Assembly (NCBI GenBank): GCA_021736615.1 | Contig: JAIPFN010000125.1 | Location: 1 to 15,534 of the forward strand | Length of the DNA stretch: 15,534 nt | Reading direction: 5' to 3' | DNA from: Phycisphaerae bacterium | Lineage (GTDB): Bacteria; Planctomycetota; Phycisphaerae; Sedimentisphaerales; Anaerohalosphaeraceae | In this document: positions 7,390 through 13,910 of the stretch, piece after piece | How the letters are laid out: the number at the start of each line of letters is the position of its first letter | How positions within the stretch are numbered: position 1 is the first letter of the stretch | Position numbers and translations under genes: made by a program | The notes under the pieces: model-generated | Told to the model about the DNA's origin: nothing | The model's database searches: none | Seen by the model: the letters and a program-made list of their open reading frames with translations, nothing else

Positions 7390-7946
7390 TATTTGTTGGT
7401 TATTGCATTATTATATGATATTTAACTTGTTTTTGCCTGAGTATATTGGCGAGCATATCCCGCAGGGGTATACAGTCAACCACTCAAAAAAGTTTACCAT
7501 AGGTTTACCGTTTCTTTACCGCTTTTTCAATCGCGGGATTTTAAATGTCCGCTATATCCGCTGATTATTGCATTTCTGGCCTGATTTGAGGCTTTCTCGA
7601 TATACAGGGCAATATTGACATAGTACGCCCGCTCCGTTAACCTTGCCAAGGAAAAGCCTTGACCGCATCGGAACTTGATGGCATCTGCTGCTAGCGAAAT
7701 CGATTGTGAGTATGGCCATAAACTTAATGAGCAATGACCTATTAGTTATTTTTATCAAAGCACGCAAAATCGCCATTTACATAGGCAATAACATGGATTT
7801 TCTTAAAAAAGGTACCGTAGCCCGTTTCATTCCCGTTTTCGCCGGAGCTAGCCAAATGAAGCCATTTTGCCTAAACCCCCTAAAAAGACTCCCGGTGTTT
7901 TTAATTGTCCCTTTTTAATTGTCCCCGGTGTTTTTAATTGTCCCTT
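7390..7946. other. Non-coding stretch (557 bp) between MFS and PEP-CTERM genes
   Basis: No convincing gene is present. Open frames of about 70-74 codons occur on both strands (minus 7552-7776, plus 7706-7918), but they overlap and have no recognisable motifs, signal peptide or clear ribosome site. The region includes the phased TTTACC repeats near the MFS gene and the TTTTTAATTGTCCC cluster at the right end. A decayed mobile element or gene is possible but cannot be shown from the sequence alone. Confidence 0.5.
7493..7520. promoter_or_regulatory. Three TTTACC direct repeats with exact 11-bp period
   Basis: TTTACC begins at 7493, 7504 and 7515 (GGTAAA on the minus strand). An 11-bp period puts the three copies on one DNA face, the arrangement bound by OmpR/PhoB-type response regulators. 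It lies about 100-130 bp upstream of the minus-strand MFS start, a plausible activator position. Assigning a regulator would be speculation. Confidence 0.5.
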
Positions 7947-7948
7947 TT
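7892..7948. repeat. TTTTTAATTGTCCC repeat cluster
   Basis: The 14-mer TTTTTAATTGTCCC occurs three times: 7898-7911, 7912-7925 (directly abutting) and 7931-7944. Copies one and three are embedded in an exact 24-bp direct repeat starting CCGGTG, at 7892-7915 and 7925-7948, with a 33-bp period. The right end reaches into the stop codon of the PEP-CTERM gene. Similar GGGACAATTAAAAACACC strings are, from memory, scattered in environmental genomes, sometimes near REP-associated transposases; none is present here. Confidence 0.75.
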
Positions 7949-8669
7949 ACTTTCGTTTGCGGAGGATCATGCAGCCGATACCCAAAAGCAAAGCTGTTGC
8001 CGGTTCTGGGATAACTGCTATAAAAGCTTCTCCGCTTGAAGTTAGGAAAAGTGGAGTTCCTCCGGTCACACTTGATGTGGCGCCATATCGAAAAGAATCA
8101 ATGCCATCTGTCAAAGGATGTGATAAAGGTGTGGAATGATTGCTTCCCATGTCAAAATAATCAAAATTGACTTGGATATCTATATTTAACGCTGATAGAA
8201 GCTCGTTGATGTGTGTGTGACATTGGTTCCTTAACAATGCCTCGCCAATGACAAAGAGTGAACCATTGGTTTCAATAAACCCGGAAATAGCTTCAACCTC
8301 TGATTGAGAAAAGGCGCGATTGGGGGTTGATAAAATTAGTAAGTCTATGTTTTCCAAGTCAGAATTTGTAATTGCACTACCTAAAGTACTAGAAGTAACT
8401 CCTGGCAAACTGTTATAATAGTCTTTAATTCGATGTATAGACAAAGGGTATTCAGAATAACGAGATAGTGCTACGTTAGTGCCGTCATCTAGGATATTAG
8501 AAAAAAAAGTTTGATTACCTGGTATTGTCTCATGATATCTATCGGCAAGATAGAATGCGGGTGTGGCATCTCCTGACACAACAATAATTCCGCTGCAAAT
8601 TGATGATCCACTAAATAAAATCCCCAGCGATGCAATTATTACCCAATTAGACCGAGTTGCATTTCTCAT
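7947..8669 (-). CDS. PEP-CTERM protein with a possible GATase-like/DUF4350-like domain
   Basis: The frame is open from 8690, but the ATG at 8669 is the better start because GGGAG lies 6-7 nt before it and nothing comparable precedes the upstream ATG. This gives 240 residues. Residues 8-26 form a signal peptide. The C-terminus, PEPATALLLGIGCMILRKRK, is a PEP-CTERM tail: a Pro-Glu-Pro motif, hydrophobic span and basic end. Such tails direct export and processing by an exosortase, which is not in this window. The middle has LLILSTPNRAFS followed by FIETNGSLFVIGE and later SHPLTDGIDSF, resembling the Rossmann-like class I amidotransferase fold of DUF4350/ThuA-type proteins without an obvious catalytic Cys. 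That fold call is tentative. It has its own promoter and is separated from ilvC by a strong terminator. Confidence 0.8.
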   Translation of the reverse strand: MRNATRSNWVIIASLGILFSGSSICSGIIVVSGDATPAFYLADRYHETIPGNQTFFSNILDDGTNVALSRYSEYPLSIHRIKDYYNSLPGVTSSTLGSAITNSDLENIDLLILSTPNRAFSQSEVEAISGFIETNGSLFVIGEALLRNQCHTHINELLSALNIDIQVNFDYFDMGSNHSTPLSHPLTDGIDSFRYGATSSVTGGTPLFLTSSGEAFIAVIPEPATALLLGIGCMILRKRK

Positions 8670-8746
8670 CTTCTTCTCCCAAGCAGACATTTATTATCAT
8701 GAATAAGTTAATTGATCCATAACATTACAATTAATTTCAATGTATC

Positions 8747-8774
8747 ATTATCCGGATTTTAAAGTATATGTCAA
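8747..8774 (-). promoter_or_regulatory. Promoter of the PEP-CTERM gene
   Basis: On the minus strand a perfect TTGACA (8774-8769) is followed after 16 bp by GATAAT (8752-8747). It lies about 80 nt upstream of the start at 8669 and downstream of the ilvC terminator, so the gene is probably its own unit. Confidence 0.6.
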
Positions 8775-8866
8775 GATAAAAATCGGGAGCCTTTTTTGGG
8801 AGGTAGTTGATTTGGCGTGTTTGCTGATGTGTTTTCTGGTGGTAAAGGGGGCTTTGGAGGGCGCAT

Positions 8867-8900
8867 AAAAAAAGGGCTATAGTCGAAACTATAGCCCTTT
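8867..8900 (-). terminator. Rho-independent terminator of the ilvBHC operon
   Basis: A perfect 12-bp stem (AAAGGGCTATAG pairing with CTATAGCCCTTT, arms 8889-8900 and 8871-8882) with a 6-base loop is followed on the minus strand by a run of seven T. It begins 31 bp after the ilvC stop. The A/T ends of the stem could also give some termination for plus-strand transcripts. Confidence 0.92.
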
Positions 8901-8930
8901 GGAAAATACGCTTTTAAGCAGATATTGTGC

Positions 8931-9932
8931 TTATACTTCCTTGGCGTCTACCCACTTCATCATTCTGCGGAGGTTTCTGCCTACTTCTTCGAGCTGGCTG
9001 CCGTGGTCTGCATCGTACTTGGCGTTGAATTCTTTCAAGCCGCCCTTGTATTCTGCAACCCACTCTTTTGCGAATTTGCCTGAGACGATCTCGCCGAGAA
9101 CCTTTTTCATTTCGGCTTTTGTTTCTGCGGTGATGATGCGGGGACCGATGTGCAGGTCGCCCCACTCGGCGGTGTTAGAGATGCTGTAACGCATGTAGCT
9201 AAGTCCGCCCTGGTACATCAGGTCGACGATAAGTTTTACTTCGTGCATACATTCGAAGTATGCGATCTCCGGCTGATAACCAGCTTCGCATAGAGTTTCA
9301 AAACCAGCTTTGATCAGTGCACTGAGTCCGCCGCAAAGAACGACCTGTTCGCCGAAGAGGTCCGTTTCGGTCTCTTCTTTGTATGTTGTCTCGATGATGC
9401 CGGCACGTGCTCCGCCGATTCCGTTTGCCCATGCAAGAGCGATGTCTTTTGCGTCGCCGCTTGCGTCCTGCTCAACAGCGATAAGGTTTGGAACGCCGCC
9501 GCCCTTGACAAATTCGCTGCGAACGAGGTGACCGGGACCCTTGGGGGCGATCATTACTACGTTGGTGTTCGCAGGCGGAACGATGTACTTAAAGTGAATG
9601 TTAAAGCCGTGACAGAAACCGAGCGTCTGGCCTGCGACGAGGTTCGGGGCGATCTGAGTTTCATAAACCTTTGCCTGTACTTCGTCCGGCAGGGTGATGA
9701 TGATCAGGGACGCACCGTTCATAGCTGCCTTGATGTCAGTAGGTACAAAACCGTGGTCCTTAGCGAGGCTGAAATTATCTGTTCCTTCGATTTCGGCGAT
9801 CGCAACTTTGATTCCGCTGTCGCGAAGGTTCTGCGCGTGGGCGTGGCCCTGGCTGCCGTAGCCGATAACCGCTACTGTCTTATCCTGCAAAGGTCCGATT
9901 GGGGCCTGATCTTCGTAATAAATTGTTGCCAT
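8931..9932 (-). CDS. ilvC: Ketol-acid reductoisomerase, class I
   Basis: This 333-residue cytoplasmic enzyme isomerises and reduces 2-acetolactate or 2-aceto-2-hydroxybutyrate in valine and isoleucine synthesis, using Mg2+ and a nicotinamide cofactor. The Rossmann motif is [17 protein letters not shown] (24-40). Active-site elements include H108 in [11 protein letters not shown]131 in APKGPGH, D191 and E195 in [13 protein letters not shown]227 and E231 in [17 protein letters not shown], and S252. Length fits class I. The cofactor-specificity loop reads AEIEGTD (46-52) where NADPH enzymes usually have GLRxGS; the lost Arg and gained acids suggest NADH use (inference). AGGAG lies 5-6 nt before the ATG. 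It is the last gene of the ilvBHC operon, 126 bp after ilvH, and is followed by a strong terminator. A broken 3' copy exists at 5943-6011. Confidence 0.97.
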   Translation of the reverse strand: MATIYYEDQAPIGPLQDKTVAVIGYGSQGHAHAQNLRDSGIKVAIAEIEGTDNFSLAKDHGFVPTDIKAAMNGASLIIITLPDEVQAKVYETQIAPNLVAGQTLGFCHGFNIHFKYIVPPANTNVVMIAPKGPGHLVRSEFVKGGGVPNLIAVEQDASGDAKDIALAWANGIGGARAGIIETTYKEETETDLFGEQVVLCGGLSALIKAGFETLCEAGYQPEIAYFECMHEVKLIVDLMYQGGLSYMRYSISNTAEWGDLHIGPRIITAETKAEMKKVLGEIVSGKFAKEWVAEYKGGLKEFNAKYDADHGSQLEEVGRNLRRMMKWVDAKEV

Positions 9933-9983
9933 GATTACTCCTGTATTCTTCTTCTAATCTTCCTGATAATTTACTGAATTTAA

Positions 9984-10005
9984 CTTTACACAACCGTGTG
10001 TAAAG
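9984..10005 (-). other. Hairpin in the ilvH-ilvC gap
   Basis: CTTTACACA (9984-9992) and TGTGTAAAG (9997-10005) form a perfect 9-bp stem with a 4-base loop, midway between ilvH and ilvC. On the transcribed strand it is followed by TTAAATT, not a T-run, so it is a poor terminator. It could mark RNA processing or protect ilvC mRNA, or be an operator. Its role is inference. Confidence 0.55.
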
Positions 10006-10058
10006 CCCGGCCCAGCGGCCTGTTAATTATAAATTGTACTGTTATTAAATTGTTTTAG

Positions 10059-10553
10059 CTAATCACCATTTATGGTTTTGCTGGTCCTTGGCATCGCGAT
10101 AGTACCTGTCCGAACGACGCTTTTTATGCCGTACTGTCTGCACGAATCTATGAAAGATTCAATCTTCGCTTCCGGCCCGCAAACCTCAATCATAACAGAT
10201 TTTGCGCAGATGTCTACAACTTTTGCATTATACAGCTCGGCAAGTGTAAGAATTTCCAGCCGTTTCTCTACTGGAGCCGTAACCCGTAATAACATTAAAT
10301 CACGAGCGACAACGTCCTGACCGACGAAATCCTGAACTTTCACTACCGTAACGATTTTTGCAAGCTGCTTTCGAACCTGCTCAACGACCTTATCGTCGCC
10401 GATTACTACTATTGTCATCCTACTGAGCGTCGGATCGTCTGTCCGGCCGACTGCCAGCGAATCAATATTAAACGCTCTGGCGGCAAACATTCCTGCCGCA
10501 TGGGCCAAAACGCCCGGTTTATTTAGAACTAATGCACTAATTAAATGTTTCAT
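10059..10553 (-). CDS. ilvH: Acetolactate synthase, small regulatory subunit
   Basis: This 164-residue protein is the regulatory subunit of acetohydroxyacid synthase. The N-terminal ACT domain carries LNKPGVL (10-16), ARAFNIDSLAVG (25-36) and TDDPTLSRMTIVV (38-50). The C-terminal half is the usual ALS_ss domain with MLLRV and AELYNAKVVDI segments. N11 and G14 are kept; in E. coli IlvH the equivalent region binds valine, so feedback inhibition by valine is likely (family knowledge). AAGGAC precedes the ATG by about 9 nt. It lies 75 bp after ilvB and 126 bp before ilvC on the same strand. The symbol ilvN would be equally acceptable. Confidence 0.96.
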   Translation of the reverse strand: MKHLISALVLNKPGVLAHAAGMFAARAFNIDSLAVGRTDDPTLSRMTIVVIGDDKVVEQVRKQLAKIVTVVKVQDFVGQDVVARDLMLLRVTAPVEKRLEILTLAELYNAKVVDICAKSVMIEVCGPEAKIESFIDSCRQYGIKSVVRTGTIAMPRTSKTINGD

Positions 10554-10593
10554 TTTTATAAGTCCTTATATCTAAACTTCTTACGAAAACCAA

Positions 10594-10626
10594 AATTAGT
10601 AATTCGTAATTAGTAATTCATAATTA
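10594..10626. repeat. 14-bp AT-rich tandem repeat in the ilvB-ilvH gap
   Basis: AATTAGTAATTCGT (10594-10607) is followed directly by AATTAGTAATTCAT (10608-10621) and a partial AATTA. The two full units differ at one base. It fills nearly half of the 75-bp gap between ilvB and ilvH. Similar AATTACGAATTA-type strings are scattered in many genomes; no function is evident. Confidence 0.7.
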
Positions 10627-10628
10627 AA

Positions 10629-12359
10629 TCACGCCATGCTTTCGAAAATATCCAGTCCGTCCATCTCGTGGAGGGCTTTGCCCGTTGCGACCATTGGCCA
10701 TACGTTTTCTTCACGTTCAGTCATGAAATTGACCAGGCACGGGCCTTTTGCGGCCAGCATCTCTTCGAGACCGGCAGTTACGCCGTCTTTCTTGTCGACG
10801 GTGATGCCTTTGGCTCCGAAAGCTTCGGCAAGGACAGCAAAATCGGGATTTTGAAGTGAGCTGCACGAATAACGACGGTCATAGAACATTTCCTGCCACT
10901 GGCGAACCATTCCCATATACCCGTTGTTTAACAGGACTATTTTGACGGGTACCTTGTACTGGACAGCTGTCGAAAGCTCGGTAAGCGTCATATTGAAGCT
11001 GCTGTCGCCGTCGATGTCGATAACTGTCTTGTCCGGCATTGCGATCTGTGCTCCGATGGCAGCCGGCAGACCAAAGCCCATCGTTCCCAACCCGCCAGAG
11101 CTGATAAACTGCCTGGGATGGCTGTATTTGTAGAACTGGGCGGCCCACATCTGGTGCTGTCCAACGCCGGTAGCGATGATCGCTTCACCCTTTGTCAGGC
11201 GGCAAAGCTCTTCAATAACATACTGAGGCTTGACGGCGTCGGCTTTGCGGTCGTAGTTGAACGGATGCTTCTTCTTCCAGCCGGCGATTTTTGCGAACCA
11301 TTCGTCACGCTGACGGTATTCAACCGCTTCGGTCAGATCGGTAAGTATTAATTTTGCATCTCCGACAACCGGGATATCGACATGGACGTTCTTGGATATA
11401 CTCGCCGGGTCTATATCAACGTGGATTATCTTTGCATGCGGAGCGAAAGTTTTCAGCTTACCGGTTACGCGGTCCTCAAATCTCGCACCGATAGCGATAA
11501 GCAGGTCAGCTTCCTGAACAGCGAAGTTAGCGTACGCCGATCCGTGCATTCCGAGCATGTCGAGCGATTCCGGTTTGGACTGGTCAAACGCGCCAAGCCC
11601 GAGGAATGTCGTAGTTACGGGCAGGTGTGCCTTTTCGGCGAACGCACGTAACTCATTGCTGGCATTTGAGATAATGATCCCGCCGCCCGCGTAGACAACC
11701 GGTTTTACCGAAGCGTTGATCGCCTGGGCAGCGACAGCTATCTGTCTGGCGTGGCCTTTTATGCGAATTTTGTATCCGGGCAAATTCATTTTCGTAGGAG
11801 GCTTAACTTCTGTCTCGGCAATCTGCATATCTACGGGAATATCGATAAGAACCGGCCCAGGACGACCGCTGGTGGCGATGTGGAATGCCTCGCGGATGGT
11901 CTGCTGGAGTGTGGTTACGTCCTTAACTATTACATTGTGCTTTGTGACAGGCCGGGTGATACCGGTGGTGTCGGCTTCCTGGAAAGCGTCGTTGCCGATA
12001 AGGTCCGTCCGAACCTGTCCGGTGATCGCCACCATAGGAACCGAGTCCATCATCGCCGTTGCCAGGCCGGTAACGAGGTTTGTCGCCCCTGGTCCCGATG
12101 TCGCGATAACTACGCCGGGTTTTCCGGTCGCGCGTGCGTAGGCATCGGCCATGTGAGCGCCGCCCTGTTCGTGACGGGGGATGATGAATTTGATCGGTGA
12201 ATCGTAGATCTTGTCGAAAAGCGGCAAAACCACCCCGCCAAGATACCCGAACATAACTTCAACGCCCTGTTCGACCAATGTGTCTACGATAATCTGACTG
12301 CCCTGCTTGCGAGTGCCCTCAGGCGCAGGTGTGCCCGAGGATGGGGATGTACTACTCAT
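10629..12359 (-). CDS. ilvB: Acetolactate synthase, large catalytic subunit
   Basis: This 576-residue thiamine-diphosphate enzyme condenses pyruvate with pyruvate or 2-ketobutyrate, the first common step of valine/leucine and isoleucine synthesis. Domain order is normal: the pyrimidine-binding domain with the catalytic Glu in PRHEQGGAHMADAYARATGK (61-80, E64) and TSGPGATNL; the central FAD-type domain with ARFEDRVTGKL (292-302); and the diphosphate-binding domain with GGLGTMGFGLPAAIGA, GDSSFNM (451-457) and NNGYMGMVRQWQ (478-489). The usual GDGSF reads GDSSF, a minor change. GGAG lies 7-8 nt before the ATG. It is the first gene of ilvBHC; the leader from the inferred start point is about 270 nt. 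Its length and motifs fit biosynthetic AHAS rather than catabolic AlsS, and the adjacent ilvH confirms this. Confidence 0.97.
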   Translation of the reverse strand: MSSTSPSSGTPAPEGTRKQGSQIIVDTLVEQGVEVMFGYLGGVVLPLFDKIYDSPIKFIIPRHEQGGAHMADAYARATGKPGVVIATSGPGATNLVTGLATAMMDSVPMVAITGQVRTDLIGNDAFQEADTTGITRPVTKHNVIVKDVTTLQQTIREAFHIATSGRPGPVLIDIPVDMQIAETEVKPPTKMNLPGYKIRIKGHARQIAVAAQAINASVKPVVYAGGGIIISNASNELRAFAEKAHLPVTTTFLGLGAFDQSKPESLDMLGMHGSAYANFAVQEADLLIAIGARFEDRVTGKLKTFAPHAKIIHVDIDPASISKNVHVDIPVVGDAKLILTDLTEAVEYRQRDEWFAKIAGWKKKHPFNYDRKADAVKPQYVIEELCRLTKGEAIIATGVGQHQMWAAQFYKYSHPRQFISSGGLGTMGFGLPAAIGAQIAMPDKTVIDIDGDSSFNMTLTELSTAVQYKVPVKIVLLNNGYMGMVRQWQEMFYDRRYSCSSLQNPDFAVLAEAFGAKGITVDKKDGVTAGLEEMLAAKGPCLVNFMTEREENVWPMVATGKALHEMDGLDIFESMA

Positions 12360-12635
12360 TTTTACTCCTATCCCGATAAACTGTGGGACGCTCTAATAAT
12401 CGCATTGTACAGCAAGAATATCGACTCGCTGCCCAAATTAATTGTTAGAGACACCCGATTAAAGTTATTCCGGTCGATCATAGCCCGCCGGGCGATTCTG
12501 GTAGTCTAATTTTCCCGAATCCATCGAAAAAACCGGCAAAACCAGCGTTTTTTTGCCCTGCCATGATTCCGAAACTACAAATCTCATGTATTTCAGGTGT
12601 AAGATCGCACGTTTTTCGCACGACGATACGTAAGT

Positions 12636-12664
12636 ATAATACACCATCAGCATGTTTTTGTCAA
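12636..12664 (-). promoter_or_regulatory. Promoter of the ilvBHC operon
   Basis: On the minus strand a perfect TTGACA (12664-12659) is followed after exactly 17 bp by TATTAT (12641-12636), five of six matches. Transcription would start near 12629, leaving a leader of about 270 nt before ilvB. I found no T-box sequence in the leader. A short palindrome GCCCG-C-CGGGC lies within it at 12483-12493. Confidence 0.65.
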
Positions 12665-12723
12665 ATTAATTGTCTTAATCAAAATATCTCGACAAAAACA
12701 ACCGGTCAGCTGGAATTTTTAAG

Positions 12724-12751
12724 TTGATTTTATCCGTAATACTACTATAAT
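12724..12751 (+). promoter_or_regulatory. Promoter of the second PEP-CTERM gene
   Basis: TTGATT (12724-12729) is followed after 16 bp by a perfect TATAAT (12746-12751). It is about 75 bp upstream of the gene start at 12825 and diverges from the ilvB promoter, with about 60 bp between the two -35 boxes. Confidence 0.55.
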
Positions 12752-12824
12752 GATAGCGAAATGCTTATTTCCAGTAAGGCGACGGCCTTCGAATAGCTAA
12801 TTTTTTTTGGAAGGGAGAAATCGG

Positions 12825-13400
12825 ATGAAAGTTGGAGTTATATTTGTTTTGTTATCGTGCAGCTGCGCTTTTGCAGGACTGGTGAACGGAAACGCCGAAA
12901 CAGGTAATACAGATGGATGGCAAATCGTATCTGAAATCATCCATAGTGTGCAGTCTCAAAAACAATCGGCCGGCACTGTCACTCCGGCCGAAGGTAATTA
13001 CTTTTTCTCATTTTGCAAAGCCCCTGCCTCCTATGGAATGATGAGTCAGACCGGCCTTATTGGATCAGGCGTTTCAAGTTTGACTCTCAGCGGCCTTTTT
13101 CAAGGTGAGTACTCTGATTATGGCGTTGCAACATTAAGCATTTTTAATCAGGCAGGCACAAAGTTAGCCTCGGCGACCAGGTATAACATGACCAGTGATT
13201 TCTTTCAGTGGGTCCCGTTTCAGGTCACCGCTGATCTGCCGCAAAGCTCCTATTCATGGGAGGTAACATTGGAGGGCTTCCTCGACTATGGTTCCATGGT
13301 AAACGTCTTTTACGACGATATAACTCTCGTCCCGGAACCGGCAACACTTTGTTTGCTTGCCTTTGGTGCTTTGGCACTAAGAAGAAAAAGTCACAGGTAG
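12825..13400 (+). CDS. PEP-CTERM protein, probable jelly-roll surface protein
   Basis: A TTG at 12807 extends the frame, but the ATG at 12825 is preferred because GGGAG lies 7 nt before it and the signal peptide then starts naturally (MKVGVIFVLLSCSCAFAG). This gives 191 residues. The mature protein begins with LVNGNAETGNTDGW, an opening often seen in planctomycete and other PEP-CTERM proteins with a carbohydrate-binding-like beta-sandwich. The end is VPEPATLCLLAFGALALRRK, a clear PEP-CTERM sorting tail. It should be exported and processed by an exosortase encoded elsewhere; no enzymatic residues are apparent. The beta-sandwich fold is inference from sequence texture. A small lipoprotein gene follows after 48 bp on the same strand. 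Confidence 0.82.
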   Translation: MKVGVIFVLLSCSCAFAGLVNGNAETGNTDGWQIVSEIIHSVQSQKQSAGTVTPAEGNYFFSFCKAPASYGMMSQTGLIGSGVSSLTLSGLFQGEYSDYGVATLSIFNQAGTKLASATRYNMTSDFFQWVPFQVTADLPQSSYSWEVTLEGFLDYGSMVNVFYDDITLVPEPATLCLLAFGALALRRKSHR

Positions 13401-13401
13401 G

Positions 13402-13416
13402 ATGGGCTGCGCCCAT
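13402..13416. repeat. Hairpin ATGGGC-TGC-GCCCAT
   Basis: A perfect 6-bp stem with a 3-base loop begins 1 bp after the PEP-CTERM stop codon. It lacks a T-run, so termination is doubtful. Its context (TAGGATGGGC...GCCCATGC) resembles a short palindrome that, from memory, is dispersed in environmental bacterial genomes. Confidence 0.5.
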
Positions 13417-13448
13417 GCTGCATTTTGAATATAAGAGTTGGATCGCTG

Positions 13449-13829
13449 ATGCAGCTAAACAGATTGTTTACAATTTTAATATGTTCATACATTTCTTTGT
13501 TTTTATGTTCATGTGCAAACTCCGGAACCAATTACTCCTTCGCCGGCGACTGGGTTGGCAGCGGGTCGGATTCGGAGGGTAATGAGTATACTTTTGCCGC
13601 GAAGGTGATCGATAAGGGCGATGGGAAATTCCGTATGCTGGTGCTGGATAAACTAGATACGAAGAATAAGCCGATGCACATAATGGATGGTGTTCTGGAA
13701 AATAACAAATTCCCCCACACAGCAGACAGCGGAATATACACAGGTTCCGGCGAGCTGACAAAAGATGAGTTCACCGGCTGGTACAAAGGTCCGGTAGACG
13801 GAACATATAAGATGCAGCGGTCGCAATAA
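13449..13829 (+). CDS. Small predicted lipoprotein, unknown function
   Basis: The ATG at 13449 gives 126 residues; a TTG at 13425 would add eight, and neither has a strong ribosome site. Residues 1-21 are a hydrophobic signal (LNRLFTILICSYISLF) ending in the lipobox L-C-S-C, so C22 is the likely lipidated residue and membrane anchor. The mature part contains FAGDWVGSGSDSEGNEYTFAA and later ELTKDEFTGWYKGPVDGTYKM. These are short beta-strand-like, Gly-rich segments such as occur in lipocalin-like or other small beta-barrel domains, but I recognise no family. It lies 48 bp after the PEP-CTERM gene and may share its transcript. The 5' part overlaps no other real gene. Confidence 0.68.
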   Translation: MQLNRLFTILICSYISLFLCSCANSGTNYSFAGDWVGSGSDSEGNEYTFAAKVIDKGDGKFRMLVLDKLDTKNKPMHIMDGVLENNKFPHTADSGIYTGSGELTKDEFTGWYKGPVDGTYKMQRSQ

Positions 13830-13874
13830 AGCAGGAATCCCTCTTTTAGGTCTAGTTATTTGTTCCTTGCGGTA

Positions 13875-13903
13875 TTGACAAGATTGCCAATTTCTTATAT
13901 AAT
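13875..13903 (+). promoter_or_regulatory. Perfect consensus promoter directly before the DUF4160-DUF2442 start
   Basis: TTGACA (13875-13880), exactly 17 bp, then TATAAT (13898-13903): both boxes match the sigma70 consensus fully. The start codon at 13911 is 7 nt beyond the -10 box, where transcription itself should begin, so the mRNA would have essentially no leader. Confidence 0.75.
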
Positions 13904-13910
13904 AGATGGC

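Larger units (their letters stand above)
12360..12824. other. Divergent regulatory region between ilvB and the second PEP-CTERM gene
   Basis: This 465-bp region contains two back-to-back promoters and the long ilvB leader. A 62-codon minus-strand frame (12465-12653) begins inside the ilvB promoter spacer and lacks a ribosome site, so it is not called. No terminator with a T-run stands out in the leader; a weak 4-5 bp stem near 12530-12547 is followed by T's on the minus strand and could be chance. Confidence 0.55.

Noticed and set aside
8821..8866. G-rich stretch between the PEP-CTERM promoter and the ilvC terminator as a regulatory element
   Set aside because: No hairpin, repeat or promoter-like pair stands out.
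12360..12629. T-box riboswitch controlling ilvBHC
   Set aside because: The conserved T-box sequence and the strong terminator that normally follows it were not found in the leader.
12465..12653. 62-codon minus-strand frame before ilvB as a branched-chain leader peptide
   Set aside because: It starts within the ilvB promoter spacer, so it would not be transcribed from that promoter. An internal ATG near 12587 has no ribosome site, and there is no clear terminator/antiterminator pair.
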